The notes under the pieces are model-generated. The model worked only from the letters and a program-made list of their open reading frames with translations, did not search any database and was not told the DNA's origin. Of a stretch of 64,000 nucleotides of DNA, positions 8,501 to 17,230 are shown in pieces (the first letter of the stretch is position 1; each line of letters starts with the position of its first letter). Source of the stretch: Bacteroidales bacterium (GTDB lineage: Bacteria; Bacteroidota; Bacteroidia; Bacteroidales; UBA932); the NCBI GenBank assembly GCA_024398125.1, contig JAKSJO010000007.1, forward strand, positions 23,411-87,410. The letters are read 5' to 3'. The position numbers were made by a program, and so were the translations under genes.

Positions 8501-10471
8501 ATGAAAAGAATCGGCTACATCGCAGCCGCCGCTTTGACGCTGACGGCATGCAACATCAACAAGGATTTCATAGAAGGACCGACCCTTGAATCTCCATCAA
8601 GAACAAAGGTCGTACAGATTTCGGATGAATACAGCAGGAACTCCTTCCTTGTAAAGATAAAGCAAGGAAGCGACGAGAGTACACTCGAAGGACTGCGGAA
8701 CGCTGGTGCAACCCATATTGAAAGACTTTTCCGCGAAAATCCGGCAAGGAAGGATCTGGAATGTCAGTTCGGACTGGACAGATGGTACATGGTCGAACTT
8801 GGGGAAGATGCCGTTCTTGATGATGTAATCATGTCCGCAGCTGAGTTTGAAAGCATTTCAATGGTCGAATACAACTCGATAGCAAAGAAAGCTTCCGATT
8901 GCATAGTATATCCATGCGAGGACCCTGAGCCTGCAACAAAGGCAGAAGGAAGCGACCTGCCGTTCAACGATCCAAGACTGGTTGACCAGTGGCATTACTA
9001 CAACCAGGGCAATGCTCTGGTTTCACAGACGGTTAAGAAAGGAGCCGACATCAATGTCCTCAACGTTTGGAAGACTTTGACTGCCGGAGATCCATCAATA
9101 ATCGTTGCAGTAGTCGACGAAGGTGTAAAGCATACCCACAAGGACTTGATTGACAACATGTGGAAGAACAGTCGCGAAATTCCAAACAACGGAATCGATG
9201 ATGACGGAAACGGATATGTCGACGACATCTATGGATATAACTTCGTGGATGACGGTCCGATTACCTGGGCTAACGATGGTGATACCGGCCACGGAACACA
9301 TTGCGCCGGAGTCATTGCTGCCGTAAACAACAACGGCACGGGTGTCAGCGGCGTAGCCGGCGGAACAGGCAATGGAGACGGATGCCGCATCATGTCCTGC
9401 CAGATTTTCTCTGGCGAAGATGGAGGAGGCGCATCACAGGTTGCCAAGGCGATCAAATATGCAGCGGACAATGGAGCTTCGATCATATCCTGCTCATTCG
9501 GATACACCACACCAATGGCTTCCGATAACGCATATATCAGGAATCAGGGCTCGGCAGAGATCGATGCCATCCACTACTTCGAGGCATGCAGGAACAACCC
9601 TGTCCTTGACGGAAACATAGCCATCTTCGCAGCAGGAAACGAAGGCCATGACTACGCACACTACCCTGGTGCGTTCCACGACATCATCAGCGTGACAGCG
9701 TTCGGTCCTGATTATCTCCCTACCTACTACACCAATTACGGTCCGGGCTGCAACATCGTTGCTCCGGGAGGTGAAGCCTACCAGGCCCGCAGCTTCAAGG
9801 GTCTCGTCCTTTCCACCGTTCCTTCCGAGCTGGTACAGATCCAGGAGACAACAAGCTCAAAAGGCAACGACTACGGTTACATGCAGGGAACTTCAATGGC
9901 TTGTCCGCACATGTCAGGAATCGTGGCGCTCGCCCTTTCCTACGCAAAGAAGATCGGCAAGACCTATACGGTCCAGGAATTCAAGAACATGATCATGACG
10001 TCAGCCAATGACCTTGACTCGAAGCTGAACGGAATGAAGAAGTATGCATACTACCAGAAAGACCTCGACTTGGGCAAGTTCTTTCACAAGCTTGGCACAG
10101 GCGCCATTGACACATGGCAGCTGATGATGCAGATCGAGGGAATCCCAAGCATCATCGCAGAGTGCGGCAGAGAGCAGTGGCTGGACATCTCTCCATATTT
10201 CGGAACCGCATCCACAAGCCTTACATATCTCAGCGTGGAAGTATCCGACGCCGACAAGGCCGCCCTGGGACTCGCAGCCGATCCTTACATCAAGTACGGA
10301 AGACTCTATGTCCATCCTACAAAGATGGGCTCAGGAAAGATCAAAGTTAGGGTCGTTGGAGGAGGAGATACCCTTGGCGGCGGCGACAACCCACCGGGAG
10401 GCATGGAAGTAACCCAGGAGATATCCATTATCGCACGTGAATTCAAATCCCAGAATGGAGGCTGGCTGTAG
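8501..10471 (+). CDS. Subtilisin-like (S8) serine protease, lipoprotein
   Basis: A predicted surface or periplasmic lipoprotein of 656 residues. The lipobox ends LTAC with Cys at residue 17. Residues of about 45-130 (NSFLVKIKQGSDEST ... MVEYNSIAKK) resemble an I9-type propeptide. The catalytic triad is visible: Asp206 in AVVDEGV, His264 in GHGTHCAGV, Ser465 in GTSMACPHMSG, with the oxyanion Asn in FAAGNEGHD. The C-terminal 130 residues look like an Ig-like extension with a Gly-rich linker (GGGDTLGGGDNPPGG). There is no type IX sorting domain. The in-frame ATG at 8432 is rejected because a terminator lies between it and 8501. Beside SusCD it probably trims proteins for import (inference). Confidence 0.9.
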   Translation: MKRIGYIAAAALTLTACNINKDFIEGPTLESPSRTKVVQISDEYSRNSFLVKIKQGSDESTLEGLRNAGATHIERLFRENPARKDLECQFGLDRWYMVELGEDAVLDDVIMSAAEFESISMVEYNSIAKKASDCIVYPCEDPEPATKAEGSDLPFNDPRLVDQWHYYNQGNALVSQTVKKGADINVLNVWKTLTAGDPSIIVAVVDEGVKHTHKDLIDNMWKNSREIPNNGIDDDGNGYVDDIYGYNFVDDGPITWANDGDTGHGTHCAGVIAAVNNNGTGVSGVAGGTGNGDGCRIMSCQIFSGEDGGGASQVAKAIKYAADNGASIISCSFGYTTPMASDNAYIRNQGSAEIDAIHYFEACRNNPVLDGNIAIFAAGNEGHDYAHYPGAFHDIISVTAFGPDYLPTYYTNYGPGCNIVAPGGEAYQARSFKGLVLSTVPSELVQIQETTSSKGNDYGYMQGTSMACPHMSGIVALALSYAKKIGKTYTVQEFKNMIMTSANDLDSKLNGMKKYAYYQKDLDLGKFFHKLGTGAIDTWQLMMQIEGIPSIIAECGREQWLDISPYFGTASTSLTYLSVEVSDADKAALGLAADPYIKYGRLYVHPTKMGSGKIKVRVVGGGDTLGGGDNPPGGMEVTQEISIIAREFKSQNGGWL

Positions 10472-10473
10472 AC

Positions 10474-10893
10474 ATGAAAAAGATTCTTACCATATTGGCA
10501 GTCATGACTGCAATGCTGCTTGCAACATCTTGCGGAGAAAAGGAGAAAAAACCGCTGGACATCACCGGAGAATGGGCTTTACAATCAATTGCGACCAAGG
10601 CAGTCCAGATTGGATCGGTAAAGGTCGATGTATATATCTCATTTGCCCAGGACGGCAGTTTCGAACTCTACCAGAAGGTCGGCGAAGGCCGCTACCGCAG
10701 ATTTGACGGCAACTGGAGTTTGCTTGAGGATCAGCTCAGCGGTACTTACAGCGATGGAAAGGCGTGGGGCAGCACCTACACCGTCAGCATGGATGCCGAC
10801 AGACTGATCATGCTGTCATCCAGCGCGACCCCGGAGGAATCAGTCTACACCAAGACCACGATTCCTTCCGACGTCAAGAACAGTATACTGTAG
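10474..10893 (+). CDS. Small lipocalin-like lipoprotein
   Basis: A 139-residue lipoprotein (Cys20 in ATSC) starting 2 bp after the protease stop, so certainly co-transcribed. After a charged spacer (GEKEKKP) comes ITGEWALQSI, then short alternating strands (FAQDGSFELYQK, GRYRRFDGNWSLLEDQLSGTYSDGKAW, YTVSMDADRLIML). This is the GxW pattern of lipocalin-like small proteins that are common beside SusCD loci. A ligand or a role in protecting or inhibiting the protease cannot be read from the sequence. It is convergent with miaA, whose stop is 4 bp away; no terminator is visible between them. Confidence 0.7.
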   Translation: MKKILTILAVMTAMLLATSCGEKEKKPLDITGEWALQSIATKAVQIGSVKVDVYISFAQDGSFELYQKVGEGRYRRFDGNWSLLEDQLSGTYSDGKAWGSTYTVSMDADRLIMLSSSATPEESVYTKTTIPSDVKNSIL

Positions 10894-10897
10894 CAGA

Positions 10898-11722
10898 TCA
10901 GACCTCGACCCAGTGGATTTCGACACCGTCGCGTTCCATGCCGCGGAACCATGTCATCTGGCGCTTCGCGAACTGATGGATGGCGATGCCGAGATGCTCT
11001 TTCATGAAATCGTAACTGATCTCACCAAGAACATACTGCGTAACGAACTTGTACTCCAGTCCGTACCAGATAAGATTCTCAGAAGGTACTCCGCGGTCGA
11101 TAAGGCCGCGGATTTCGTCTACCATACCCTCTTCCAGGCGGGCTGCAAGACGGGCGTCGATACGGGCGTTGCGGGTATCCCTGTCCACAAGCGTGCCGAT
11201 GTAGAAAGTGCGCTGCGGCAGCGCTGAAGGATCGACCTGAGGATTATCCTTGCTGAAGTCATAACCGCGCGTAGCGGACTCTATATACAGCCCTGTGCCG
11301 CCGCAAAGGATAGGCAGGCAGCCCCGCGAACGGATATCATTGAAGGCGTCGGCAAAGTCTTTCTGGAAACGGTAGACGTTGTAGCGCTCCCCTGCCTCGC
11401 ATATATCGATGAGATGATAGGGAACATCTCTGTATTCACAAAGATCCTTGCCTGTTCCTATGTCCATGCCGCGATAGACCTGTCGCGAATCGGCTGAGAG
11501 AATCTCGCACTGGACGTGCCCAAGATCCGGTCTGAGGCGCGACACGGCCTCGCTGAGCCTTGCTGCGAGCGCGACCGCATACTTTGTCTTTCCGGAGGCT
11601 GTAGGGCCAAGGACGCAGACCAGATCGATGCTGCCGTCAAGCCATGATGCTGCAAGCGCATCGATATCGATGTGCTCGGGCTGCGGAAGCTCCGCGGCTA
11701 TCGGCAGTTTCATCTTTGGCAT
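10898..11722 (-). CDS. miaA: tRNA dimethylallyltransferase
   Basis: Transfers a dimethylallyl group to N6 of A37 in tRNAs that read UNN codons. The P-loop GPTASGKT is at residues 39-46. The family blocks LSADSRQVYRGMDIGTGK (with the catalytic Asp), PYHLID and GGTGLYI follow. The length of 274 residues is a little short for MiaA, and about 30 residues precede the first strand, so a later start (MKLPIA, residue 4) is possible. It is the last gene of a long minus-strand operon, 11 bp after smpB. The company of smpB and trmB makes this end of the operon a tRNA and translation-quality group. Confidence 0.93.
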   Translation of the reverse strand: MPKMKLPIAAELPQPEHIDIDALAASWLDGSIDLVCVLGPTASGKTKYAVALAARLSEAVSRLRPDLGHVQCEILSADSRQVYRGMDIGTGKDLCEYRDVPYHLIDICEAGERYNVYRFQKDFADAFNDIRSRGCLPILCGGTGLYIESATRGYDFSKDNPQVDPSALPQRTFYIGTLVDRDTRNARIDARLAARLEEGMVDEIRGLIDRGVPSENLIWYGLEYKFVTQYVLGEISYDFMKEHLGIAIHQFAKRQMTWFRGMERDGVEIHWVEV

Positions 11723-11733
11723 GGGATACAGTT

Positions 11734-12189
11734 CTAATAGCCCGAACGGTCCATTTCGCGACGAAGGTCCTTGTCCTTTATGGACTGACGCTTGTCGTAC
11801 TCATGCTTACCCTTGGCAAGGGCGATATGGAGCTTCGCGTAGCCGTTTTCGGCGATATAGGCGCGGACGGCAACGATGGTGAGTCCCTTGAGCTTCACCG
11901 CCTGGGCAAGATGCTTGAGTTCCTTCTTTGTAAGCAGGAGCTTGCGGTCGCGCGCAGGCTCATGACCGCCCCAGGAACCCCAGAAATAGGTCGCGATGTT
12001 CATGCCCTTTACGTAGAGCTCGCCGTTGACGAAATAGCAGAATGAATCCGACAGCGACGCCTTGCCCTGGCGCAGGGACTTGATCTCCGTGCCGACCAGA
12101 ACAATACCGGCCTCGTAGGTCTCGAGAAACTCGTAGTCGAAACTTGCGCGGCGGTTGTTTATCTGAACTTTACTCTTCGCTTTCGGCAT
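11734..12189 (-). CDS. smpB: SsrA-binding protein SmpB
   Basis: Partner of tmRNA in trans-translation, which rescues stalled ribosomes. All family blocks are present: [38 protein letters not shown], and the basic C-terminal tail [16 protein letters not shown]. The length of 151 residues is normal. It overlaps the end of trmB by 20 bp and lies 11 bp before miaA, so translation is probably coupled. No tmRNA gene is visible in the window. Confidence 0.96.
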   Translation of the reverse strand: MPKAKSKVQINNRRASFDYEFLETYEAGIVLVGTEIKSLRQGKASLSDSFCYFVNGELYVKGMNIATYFWGSWGGHEPARDRKLLLTKKELKHLAQAVKLKGLTIVAVRAYIAENGYAKLHIALAKGKHEYDKRQSIKDKDLRREMDRSGY

Positions 12190-13012
12190 AGTCGTAATTC
12201 TTGTTTGATTTATGGTCGAAAGACCTGCGCGTACCCTCTACGCTGCGCCAGTAGGCAGCATCGAACTCCGGATACTTATACTTACCCTCATGGTCAAGCA
12301 TGAAACGGAGATAGGTTATCTTGAGTCCCTTTGCAAGGAACATCTTCTCATAGAAGGTCTGGACCTCATAGAGAGCGTCCACCTTCGACTCGGCAGCCTC
12401 TTCGGCAGTCAGGAGAAGCTCGGTGCGCGGTGTGCCGTAAAGGTCATCGGTGCAGGCAAGCTTCGCGAGGCCGTTCTGCTCCACGACAGCGCGGGAATAC
12501 TGGTGCAGGAAAGTACTGTCAGTCTTGAGATGAACTATGCCGCCAGGCTTGAGGAAGCTGCGGTATCTCTCGAGGAACAGCGGCGATGTGAGGCGGCTGT
12601 TCTCGCTCTTCATCTGGGGGTCGGAGAAAGTCAGCCATATCTCCGACACCTCTCCCGGAGCGAAGAAGCAGGTGATGAACTCTATCCTGGTACGCAGGAA
12701 GGCCACATTGCCAAGACCATTCTCATGGGCATATTTGGCGCCCTTCCAAAGGCGTGCGCCTTTTATGTCCACTCCGATGTAGTTGCAGTCCGGATTCCTT
12801 CGTGCGAGGTCGATGGTATATTCTCCCTTGCCGCAGCCCAACTCCAGCACAATAGGGCGCTCCTTGTCAAACATGCGCTCGTTCCAATGTCCCTTTATTT
12901 CATGGTCGCGGAGCGAGAAATAGCCATCCTGCAGCAGCTCCTGGGACGAAGGCTGCAAGAGGCATGAAAATGTCTCGTTCTCGGCGAATTTCCTCAGTTT
13001 ATCGTGTCCCAT
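12170..13012 (-). CDS. trmB: tRNA (guanine-N7-)-methyltransferase
   Basis: Methylates G46 in the tRNA variable loop using SAM. The SAM-binding motif [14 protein letters not shown] is at about residues 56-69, followed by [19 protein letters not shown]. The TrmB-specific [20 protein letters not shown] is near residue 130. The length of 280 is longer than many TrmB proteins because of an N-terminal extension of about 40 residues ([17 protein letters not shown]), usual in Bacteroidota. It overlaps the gldH-like gene by 14 bp and smpB by 20 bp. Confidence 0.93.
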   Translation of the reverse strand: MGHDKLRKFAENETFSCLLQPSSQELLQDGYFSLRDHEIKGHWNERMFDKERPIVLELGCGKGEYTIDLARRNPDCNYIGVDIKGARLWKGAKYAHENGLGNVAFLRTRIEFITCFFAPGEVSEIWLTFSDPQMKSENSRLTSPLFLERYRSFLKPGGIVHLKTDSTFLHQYSRAVVEQNGLAKLACTDDLYGTPRTELLLTAEEAAESKVDALYEVQTFYEKMFLAKGLKITYLRFMLDHEGKYKYPEFDAAYWRSVEGTRRSFDHKSNKNYDYAESEE

Positions 13013-13430
13013 CCTTTCTTTCCAATACTATTCCCATTCCGCGGAGACCGTCGATCTCGTCGCGGACGCTAAGTTCCAGTTTCCATACGCCACTCAGCAC
13101 AGGCGCAAAATCGCGGCGGTAAAGAGCCTTTACCTTCTCCCTTACCGGGAAATATACAGTTTCCTCATATCGTTCCCCATCCGGAGAAATCCAGCGTACC
13201 CGCAGTTCCATGTCCTCTTGAAGCGCAAGCTGAGGCGGCATCTGGTCGACCCTTGTATAAAGATACAGGTCGTATGTCGCCAGCGAGTCGCAAAGGTCCA
13301 TGTCAAAGACATAGCTTCCTATGACATCCCTGTCCTCGATGCTGACAAAGCTTTCGCTCACAGTCGGCTTCGTGCAGGAAGTGACAAGGAGAGCCGCGAT
13401 GACCGCGATATGTGCCGCAAGGCGCTTCAT
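12999..13430 (-). CDS. GldH-family lipoprotein (divergent)
   Basis: A 143-residue lipoprotein with lipobox VTSC (Cys19). The body has the strand pattern of GldH: SYVFDMDLCDSLATYDLYLYTRV, then QEDMELRVRWISPDGERYEETVYFPV and a final GVWKLELSVRDEIDGLRGMGIVLER. In Bacteroidota gldH commonly lies beside the PSP1 gene, as here: it overlaps ricT by 1 bp and trmB by 14 bp. GldH is known from gliding Flavobacteria, but non-gliding Bacteroidales keep it as well. The call rests mainly on context and length, so the name is not given as a symbol. Confidence 0.55.
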   Translation of the reverse strand: MKRLAAHIAVIAALLVTSCTKPTVSESFVSIEDRDVIGSYVFDMDLCDSLATYDLYLYTRVDQMPPQLALQEDMELRVRWISPDGERYEETVYFPVREKVKALYRRDFAPVLSGVWKLELSVRDEIDGLRGMGIVLERKDGTR

Positions 13431-14596
13431 TACTGCTGTGGCTTCGCTGACTCTTTCTTCGGTCCCTTATGACGGTTCCTGTTGTTCTTTTTCTTCTTGC
13501 GCTCAGAGTGGTCGAAGCGGCTGATGCTGTCATCTCCCACGGCTGTCACGAACTCAGGCGACTTCTGCTCAGGCTCAGGCTTGAGCGAGTAAGGTCTGAT
13601 ACCATCCCTGTTCATTCTCTGGACCTCCCTTACCTCGTCGGCGTCGAGCGGATAGAGCTCGGCAAGCGAACCCTTCTCGTACGAGAAGTAAAGCTTTTCC
13701 TTGAGGATGTCGGTCTTGATGAGGTATGCTGTTCCATCCTCGAACTCCAGCGGCTCCGGAACCTTAGGTATGCGTGAGAGTGCGTCCTGGTAGGTTGCGA
13801 CCTCGTAGTTGAGACAGCACTTGAGCTTTCCGCACTGTCCGGCAAGCTTCTGCGGGTTGAGTGAGAGATCCTGGCAGCGTGCGGCAGCGGTCGTGATCGA
13901 CTGGAAGTTCGTTATATAGTTGGCGCAGCAGAGCTCGCGTCCACAGACGCCCAGACCTCCGATGAGGCCTGCCTCCTGACGCGCTCCGATCTGCTTCATC
14001 TCGATCCTGATCTTGAATTCCTCGGCGAATACCTTGATGAGCTGGCGGAAATCGACGCGGCCGTCGGCGATGTAGTAGAATATCGCCTTCGTGCCGTCTC
14101 CCTGGTACTCAACGTCGCCGATCTTCATCTCGAGACCCATCTCGGCAGCGATGCGGCGAGACTTGATCATGGTCTCCTGCTCCAGCGCGATGGCGTCCTG
14201 CCACTTGTTGATGTCAAGCTGACGTGCCTTGCGGTAGATTTTCCTCAGAGGAGCGTCGGCAGGTATGCCTTTGCACTTCATCTGGCGGCCGACGATAGGG
14301 CCTTCGAGGGTCACGATGCCGAGGTCATGGCCGGTGACAGCCTCGACCACCACGAGGTCGCCGAGCTTGACATTCTGGCCTGATGCATTGTAGTAGAATC
14401 CCTTTCGGGTATTCTTGAAGCGTACCTCGAAGACATCGTTGTACTCCGGCTGCACCACTCCGTTGAGCCAGTTGTATGATTCGAGCTTGCAGCAGCCCTG
14501 GCGGTAGGTGCAGACTGATTCTCCTGTCTCCTGATTCTCCTGTACCACGCAGCCGCGGAAGCAGTCGTATTTGATGGATTCCAAACTATTGTCCAT
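13430..14596 (-). CDS. ricT: PSP1-domain protein, RicT (YaaT) family
   Basis: A 388-residue protein with the PSP1 C-terminal domain in the middle and a Cys-rich core, GVCGRELCCANYITNF ... GQCGKLKCCLNYE (about residues 215-270). In Bacillus the Cys residues of RicT help bind Fe-S clusters in the RicAFT complex, which affects RNA maturation; whether that holds here is unknown. An unusual second Cys cluster stands at the N-terminus (CFRGCVVQENQETGESVC ... GCCKLES). The C-terminus is very basic (KKKKNNRNRHKGPKK). It overlaps holB by 11 bp, the usual Bacteroidota pairing. Confidence 0.88.
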   Translation of the reverse strand: MDNSLESIKYDCFRGCVVQENQETGESVCTYRQGCCKLESYNWLNGVVQPEYNDVFEVRFKNTRKGFYYNASGQNVKLGDLVVVEAVTGHDLGIVTLEGPIVGRQMKCKGIPADAPLRKIYRKARQLDINKWQDAIALEQETMIKSRRIAAEMGLEMKIGDVEYQGDGTKAIFYYIADGRVDFRQLIKVFAEEFKIRIEMKQIGARQEAGLIGGLGVCGRELCCANYITNFQSITTAAARCQDLSLNPQKLAGQCGKLKCCLNYEVATYQDALSRIPKVPEPLEFEDGTAYLIKTDILKEKLYFSYEKGSLAELYPLDADEVREVQRMNRDGIRPYSLKPEPEQKSPEFVTAVGDDSISRFDHSERKKKKNNRNRHKGPKKESAKPQQ

Positions 14597-15722
14597 TCTG
14601 TATCATATATAATTTGACGGCCAGGTCACTGAATACAAGCTTGAGGTTGACATTGCGTCCAACAAGCATCTGAGCCCTGTCCAGATTGGATACAGCACGT
14701 CTCGTGAAGGTCTTTTTCAGCCTCTTCGGCAGATCTCCGAGAAGTTCAGCCTCCCTTGCCGTCAGGGAAGCAAGCTGAGGAAGACCCTGCTGTATCATAA
14801 AGATCTTTCTCAGGTTTTCCGAGGCATAGCGGCACAGTGCCTTCGCCCCTTCGCGAGATGACACAGACCCCATTTCTTCGGCGATTTCTGTCAATGTCAT
14901 CATATCCTTTGATGCGACTGCTTCGAGCATGGAAGACCACAGTCTTTCCTCTTCCGCGATGTCGGCACCCTCAGCGAGCATGGCCAGCGCCCTGCCCACA
15001 CTGCCGCCGCAATGGGCAGCGACCTCCGATGCACGTCCTGCCTCGGTTCCGAAGCGTCTTTCAAGCACCTCCGTGACCTCTTCTTTCGACAGCGGCAACA
15101 GCCTCAGGCCGACGCAGCGGGAAGAAATGGTCGTAAGCACCCTCTCGGGCGCATGGGTTATGAAGATGAACAGCGTCTTCTCCGGCGGTTCCTCGACCGA
15201 CTTGAGCAGACGGTTCGCCGTCTCGGCGTTCATCTTCTCGGGAAGGTAGACCACGAATGCGCGATAGCCTCCTTCGACCGATGCGGTCATGAGTGTCTCG
15301 CGTATCGCTGTCGCCTCCGCCAGCGCGATGAGCGATGACTTACCCTCGATGCCGAGAGCATCGTTGAGCTCCGACTCCATGAAGTATGGATTAGTGAGCA
15401 GCAGTTCGCGCCAGAGGCCCATATAGTCCCGCGACATAGGCTTCTCTACAGTCACCTTCGTGCCCTTGGTCACGGGAAAGATGAACTTGACATCGGCGTG
15501 CAGCAGCTTCTCCATCCTGTTGCAGGCAGGACAGGCGCCACAGGAGTCGAGCTCTCCCCTGTCGTGACAGTTCAGGTGCTGCAGGAAGGCAAGCACCATC
15601 GGGATTGCTCCGCCGCCGTCGTTCTCGTATATCATCAAGGCATGAGGGATACGGTCCCGGCAGACCATTCCCGCCAGCACTTTCTTCAAGTCCTCATTGC
15701 CAGATATATCCGAGAATCTCAT
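14586..15722 (-). CDS. holB: DNA polymerase III delta' subunit
   Basis: Clamp-loader subunit of 378 residues. It starts in the delta' style (MRFSDISGNEDLKKVLAGMV...RIPHALMIYE), carries the zinc-type cysteines SCGACPACNRM near residue 65, and has a strand ending RAFVVYLPEKMNAETANRLLK (the DnaX/delta' alignment block). It keeps the SRC motif TTISSRC, which contacts the neighbouring ATP site. The P-loop is degenerate, as expected for delta'. The gene lies 3 bp after ispB and overlaps ricT by 11 bp. Confidence 0.9.
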   Translation of the reverse strand: MRFSDISGNEDLKKVLAGMVCRDRIPHALMIYENDGGGAIPMVLAFLQHLNCHDRGELDSCGACPACNRMEKLLHADVKFIFPVTKGTKVTVEKPMSRDYMGLWRELLLTNPYFMESELNDALGIEGKSSLIALAEATAIRETLMTASVEGGYRAFVVYLPEKMNAETANRLLKSVEEPPEKTLFIFITHAPERVLTTISSRCVGLRLLPLSKEEVTEVLERRFGTEAGRASEVAAHCGGSVGRALAMLAEGADIAEEERLWSSMLEAVASKDMMTLTEIAEEMGSVSSREGAKALCRYASENLRKIFMIQQGLPQLASLTAREAELLGDLPKRLKKTFTRRAVSNLDRAQMLVGRNVNLKLVFSDLAVKLYMIQNGQ

Positions 15723-15725
15723 CTT

Positions 15726-16706
15726 TTATTTGTTTCGTCCGGCAGCATATGCCGCCAGTTCAATAAGGCATTGCTTTGCCTCACTGTCCGGAAGAGGCTC
15801 CAGAGCATCCACCGCAAGCTTCCTGAATTCCACCAGACGCTGCTCGGCATACTCTATTCCGCCATTCTCGCGGGCAAAGGCAATTATTTCGGCAGCGCTG
15901 GCCGCGTCATCGGCGTCCATGGCTGCAACACGAGCCCTGATCTCCGCCTCCTTTTCAGCACCGGCGTTTGCAAAGGCGCCGAGGAGAGGCATGGTTATCT
16001 TATGCTCGCGTATGTCTACCCCGACCGGCTTGCCTATGTCCGAGCCGTTGTAGTCAAGAATGTCATCCTTTATCTGGAAGGCAAGGCCAAGGTTGACCGC
16101 ATAGTCGCCTGCCGCCTGCCTCAAAGCATCATCAGCCCCTACTGAAACCGCAGCCGTTACGCATGCGGCTTCGAAAAGTGTCGCTGTCTTGTTGTATATG
16201 ATGCGGAGGTAGTCCGCCTCCGTCGTATCTGCACTGTCCGCCTTCTCAAGCTGGAGCATTTCGCCTTCCGCAAGGTTGTTCAAAGTCTTTGAGAACAGTC
16301 GGATCGCCTCGTCACGTTCCTTCTCGGCAGAAAGAATGGTCTCCATTGCCCTGACCAGCCAGAAATCGCCCACAAGCACGGACGCAGTTCCGCCAAGAAG
16401 CGAGAATACGGTCGGCTTGCCGCGACGGGTTGCACTCTGGTCTGCCACGTCATCGTGAAGCAGGGTCGCGTTGTGCAGCAGCTCCGATGCCGCCGCGAAC
16501 TTTATGCTGTCTCCATTAACTGTGCCGCAGGCCTTGGCCATGAGCAGCGAGAGCATGGGACGGAGCTTCTTTCCGGAATTCTCAAGCAAGGATGCGTTCA
16601 GGCTATCAAGCAGCTTTATGTCGCTGGCAAGAGAGGATGCAATAAGCTCCTCTACCGACTTCCAATCCTCACCGAGTATAGACAACCTGTCTTTCATCGT
16701 ATGCAT
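15726..16706 (-). CDS. Long-chain polyprenyl diphosphate synthase
   Basis: Elongates farnesyl diphosphate to the isoprenoid tail of menaquinone or a related lipid. Both Asp-rich motifs are intact: LLHDDVADQSATRRGKP (about residues 85-102, DDxxD) and FQIKDDILDYNGSD (about 210-223). The length of 326 matches octaprenyl-type synthases (IspB). Chain length cannot be told from sequence alone. It overlaps the LOG-family gene by 13 bp and is 3 bp from holB. Confidence 0.92.
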   Translation of the reverse strand: MHTMKDRLSILGEDWKSVEELIASSLASDIKLLDSLNASLLENSGKKLRPMLSLLMAKACGTVNGDSIKFAAASELLHNATLLHDDVADQSATRRGKPTVFSLLGGTASVLVGDFWLVRAMETILSAEKERDEAIRLFSKTLNNLAEGEMLQLEKADSADTTEADYLRIIYNKTATLFEAACVTAAVSVGADDALRQAAGDYAVNLGLAFQIKDDILDYNGSDIGKPVGVDIREHKITMPLLGAFANAGAEKEAEIRARVAAMDADDAASAAEIIAFARENGGIEYAEQRLVEFRKLAVDALEPLPDSEAKQCLIELAAYAAGRNK

Positions 16707-17227
16707 GAAATGAATTCATCCAGGGTCTCAGGGAAGCTCACCAGCGCCCTGGAACCCCTGTCCAGCATCTCCGTCTCCACAAAGTGGTCCAGGAGAGCCT
16801 TCAGTCCGTCATAGAAGCCTTCGTAGTTGAAGACCACCAGACGTCCGTCATATCTGTCAAGTTTCGCAAGAGTATATGTCTCGAAGAACTCGTCCATAGT
16901 GCCTATGCCGCCGGGGAGCGCCACAGCAAGACAGGTTCCCTTCCTCATCTCCTCCTTTCGTTCAGCCATTGTGTCAGTCCAGATGAGTTCAGTCAATCCC
17001 GGATGCTCCAGTCCCTTCATGAAACGGGGCAGGATTCCTCTGTTAGGAACACCGCATGCCTGAGCGGCATCTGCAACGACCTTCATGGTACCTCTTATGG
17101 TTCCACCGCTGACTGCGCCATAGCCAAGCTCACATGCCGCACGGACGGCCTTGTCGGCCAATATATTGAATTTCGGGTCTATGGTAGCGCTTCCCGCACA
17201 GAACCATACCGCATATCTGTCTGCCAT
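16694..17227 (-). CDS. LOG-family (TIGR00730) nucleotide phosphoribohydrolase-like protein
   Basis: A 177-residue Rossmann-fold protein. It begins YAVWFCAGSATIDPKF and keeps the family motif PGGIGTMDEFFETYTLAKL (about residues 105-123), with the Glu that is catalytic in LOG proteins. The second family motif, usually GGGxxGLMG, is changed to SGGTIRGTMKVVADAA. The enzymes split nucleoside 5'-monophosphates into base and ribose 5-phosphate; in bacteria the real substrate is often unknown. It is 3 bp after the barrel gene and overlaps ispB. Confidence 0.8.
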   Translation of the reverse strand: MADRYAVWFCAGSATIDPKFNILADKAVRAACELGYGAVSGGTIRGTMKVVADAAQACGVPNRGILPRFMKGLEHPGLTELIWTDTMAERKEEMRKGTCLAVALPGGIGTMDEFFETYTLAKLDRYDGRLVVFNYEGFYDGLKALLDHFVETEMLDRGSRALVSFPETLDEFISCIR

Positions 17228-17230
17228 TGC

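Noticed and set aside
10880-10891. Perfect 12-bp palindrome ACAGTATACTGT at the end of the lipocalin-like gene
   Set aside because: Short, partly coding, and without a T tract; it could be chance. Not strong enough to call a terminator or an operator.
12212-12967. 251-codon open frame antisense to trmB
   Set aside because: A shadow of the trmB frame; no signature motifs.
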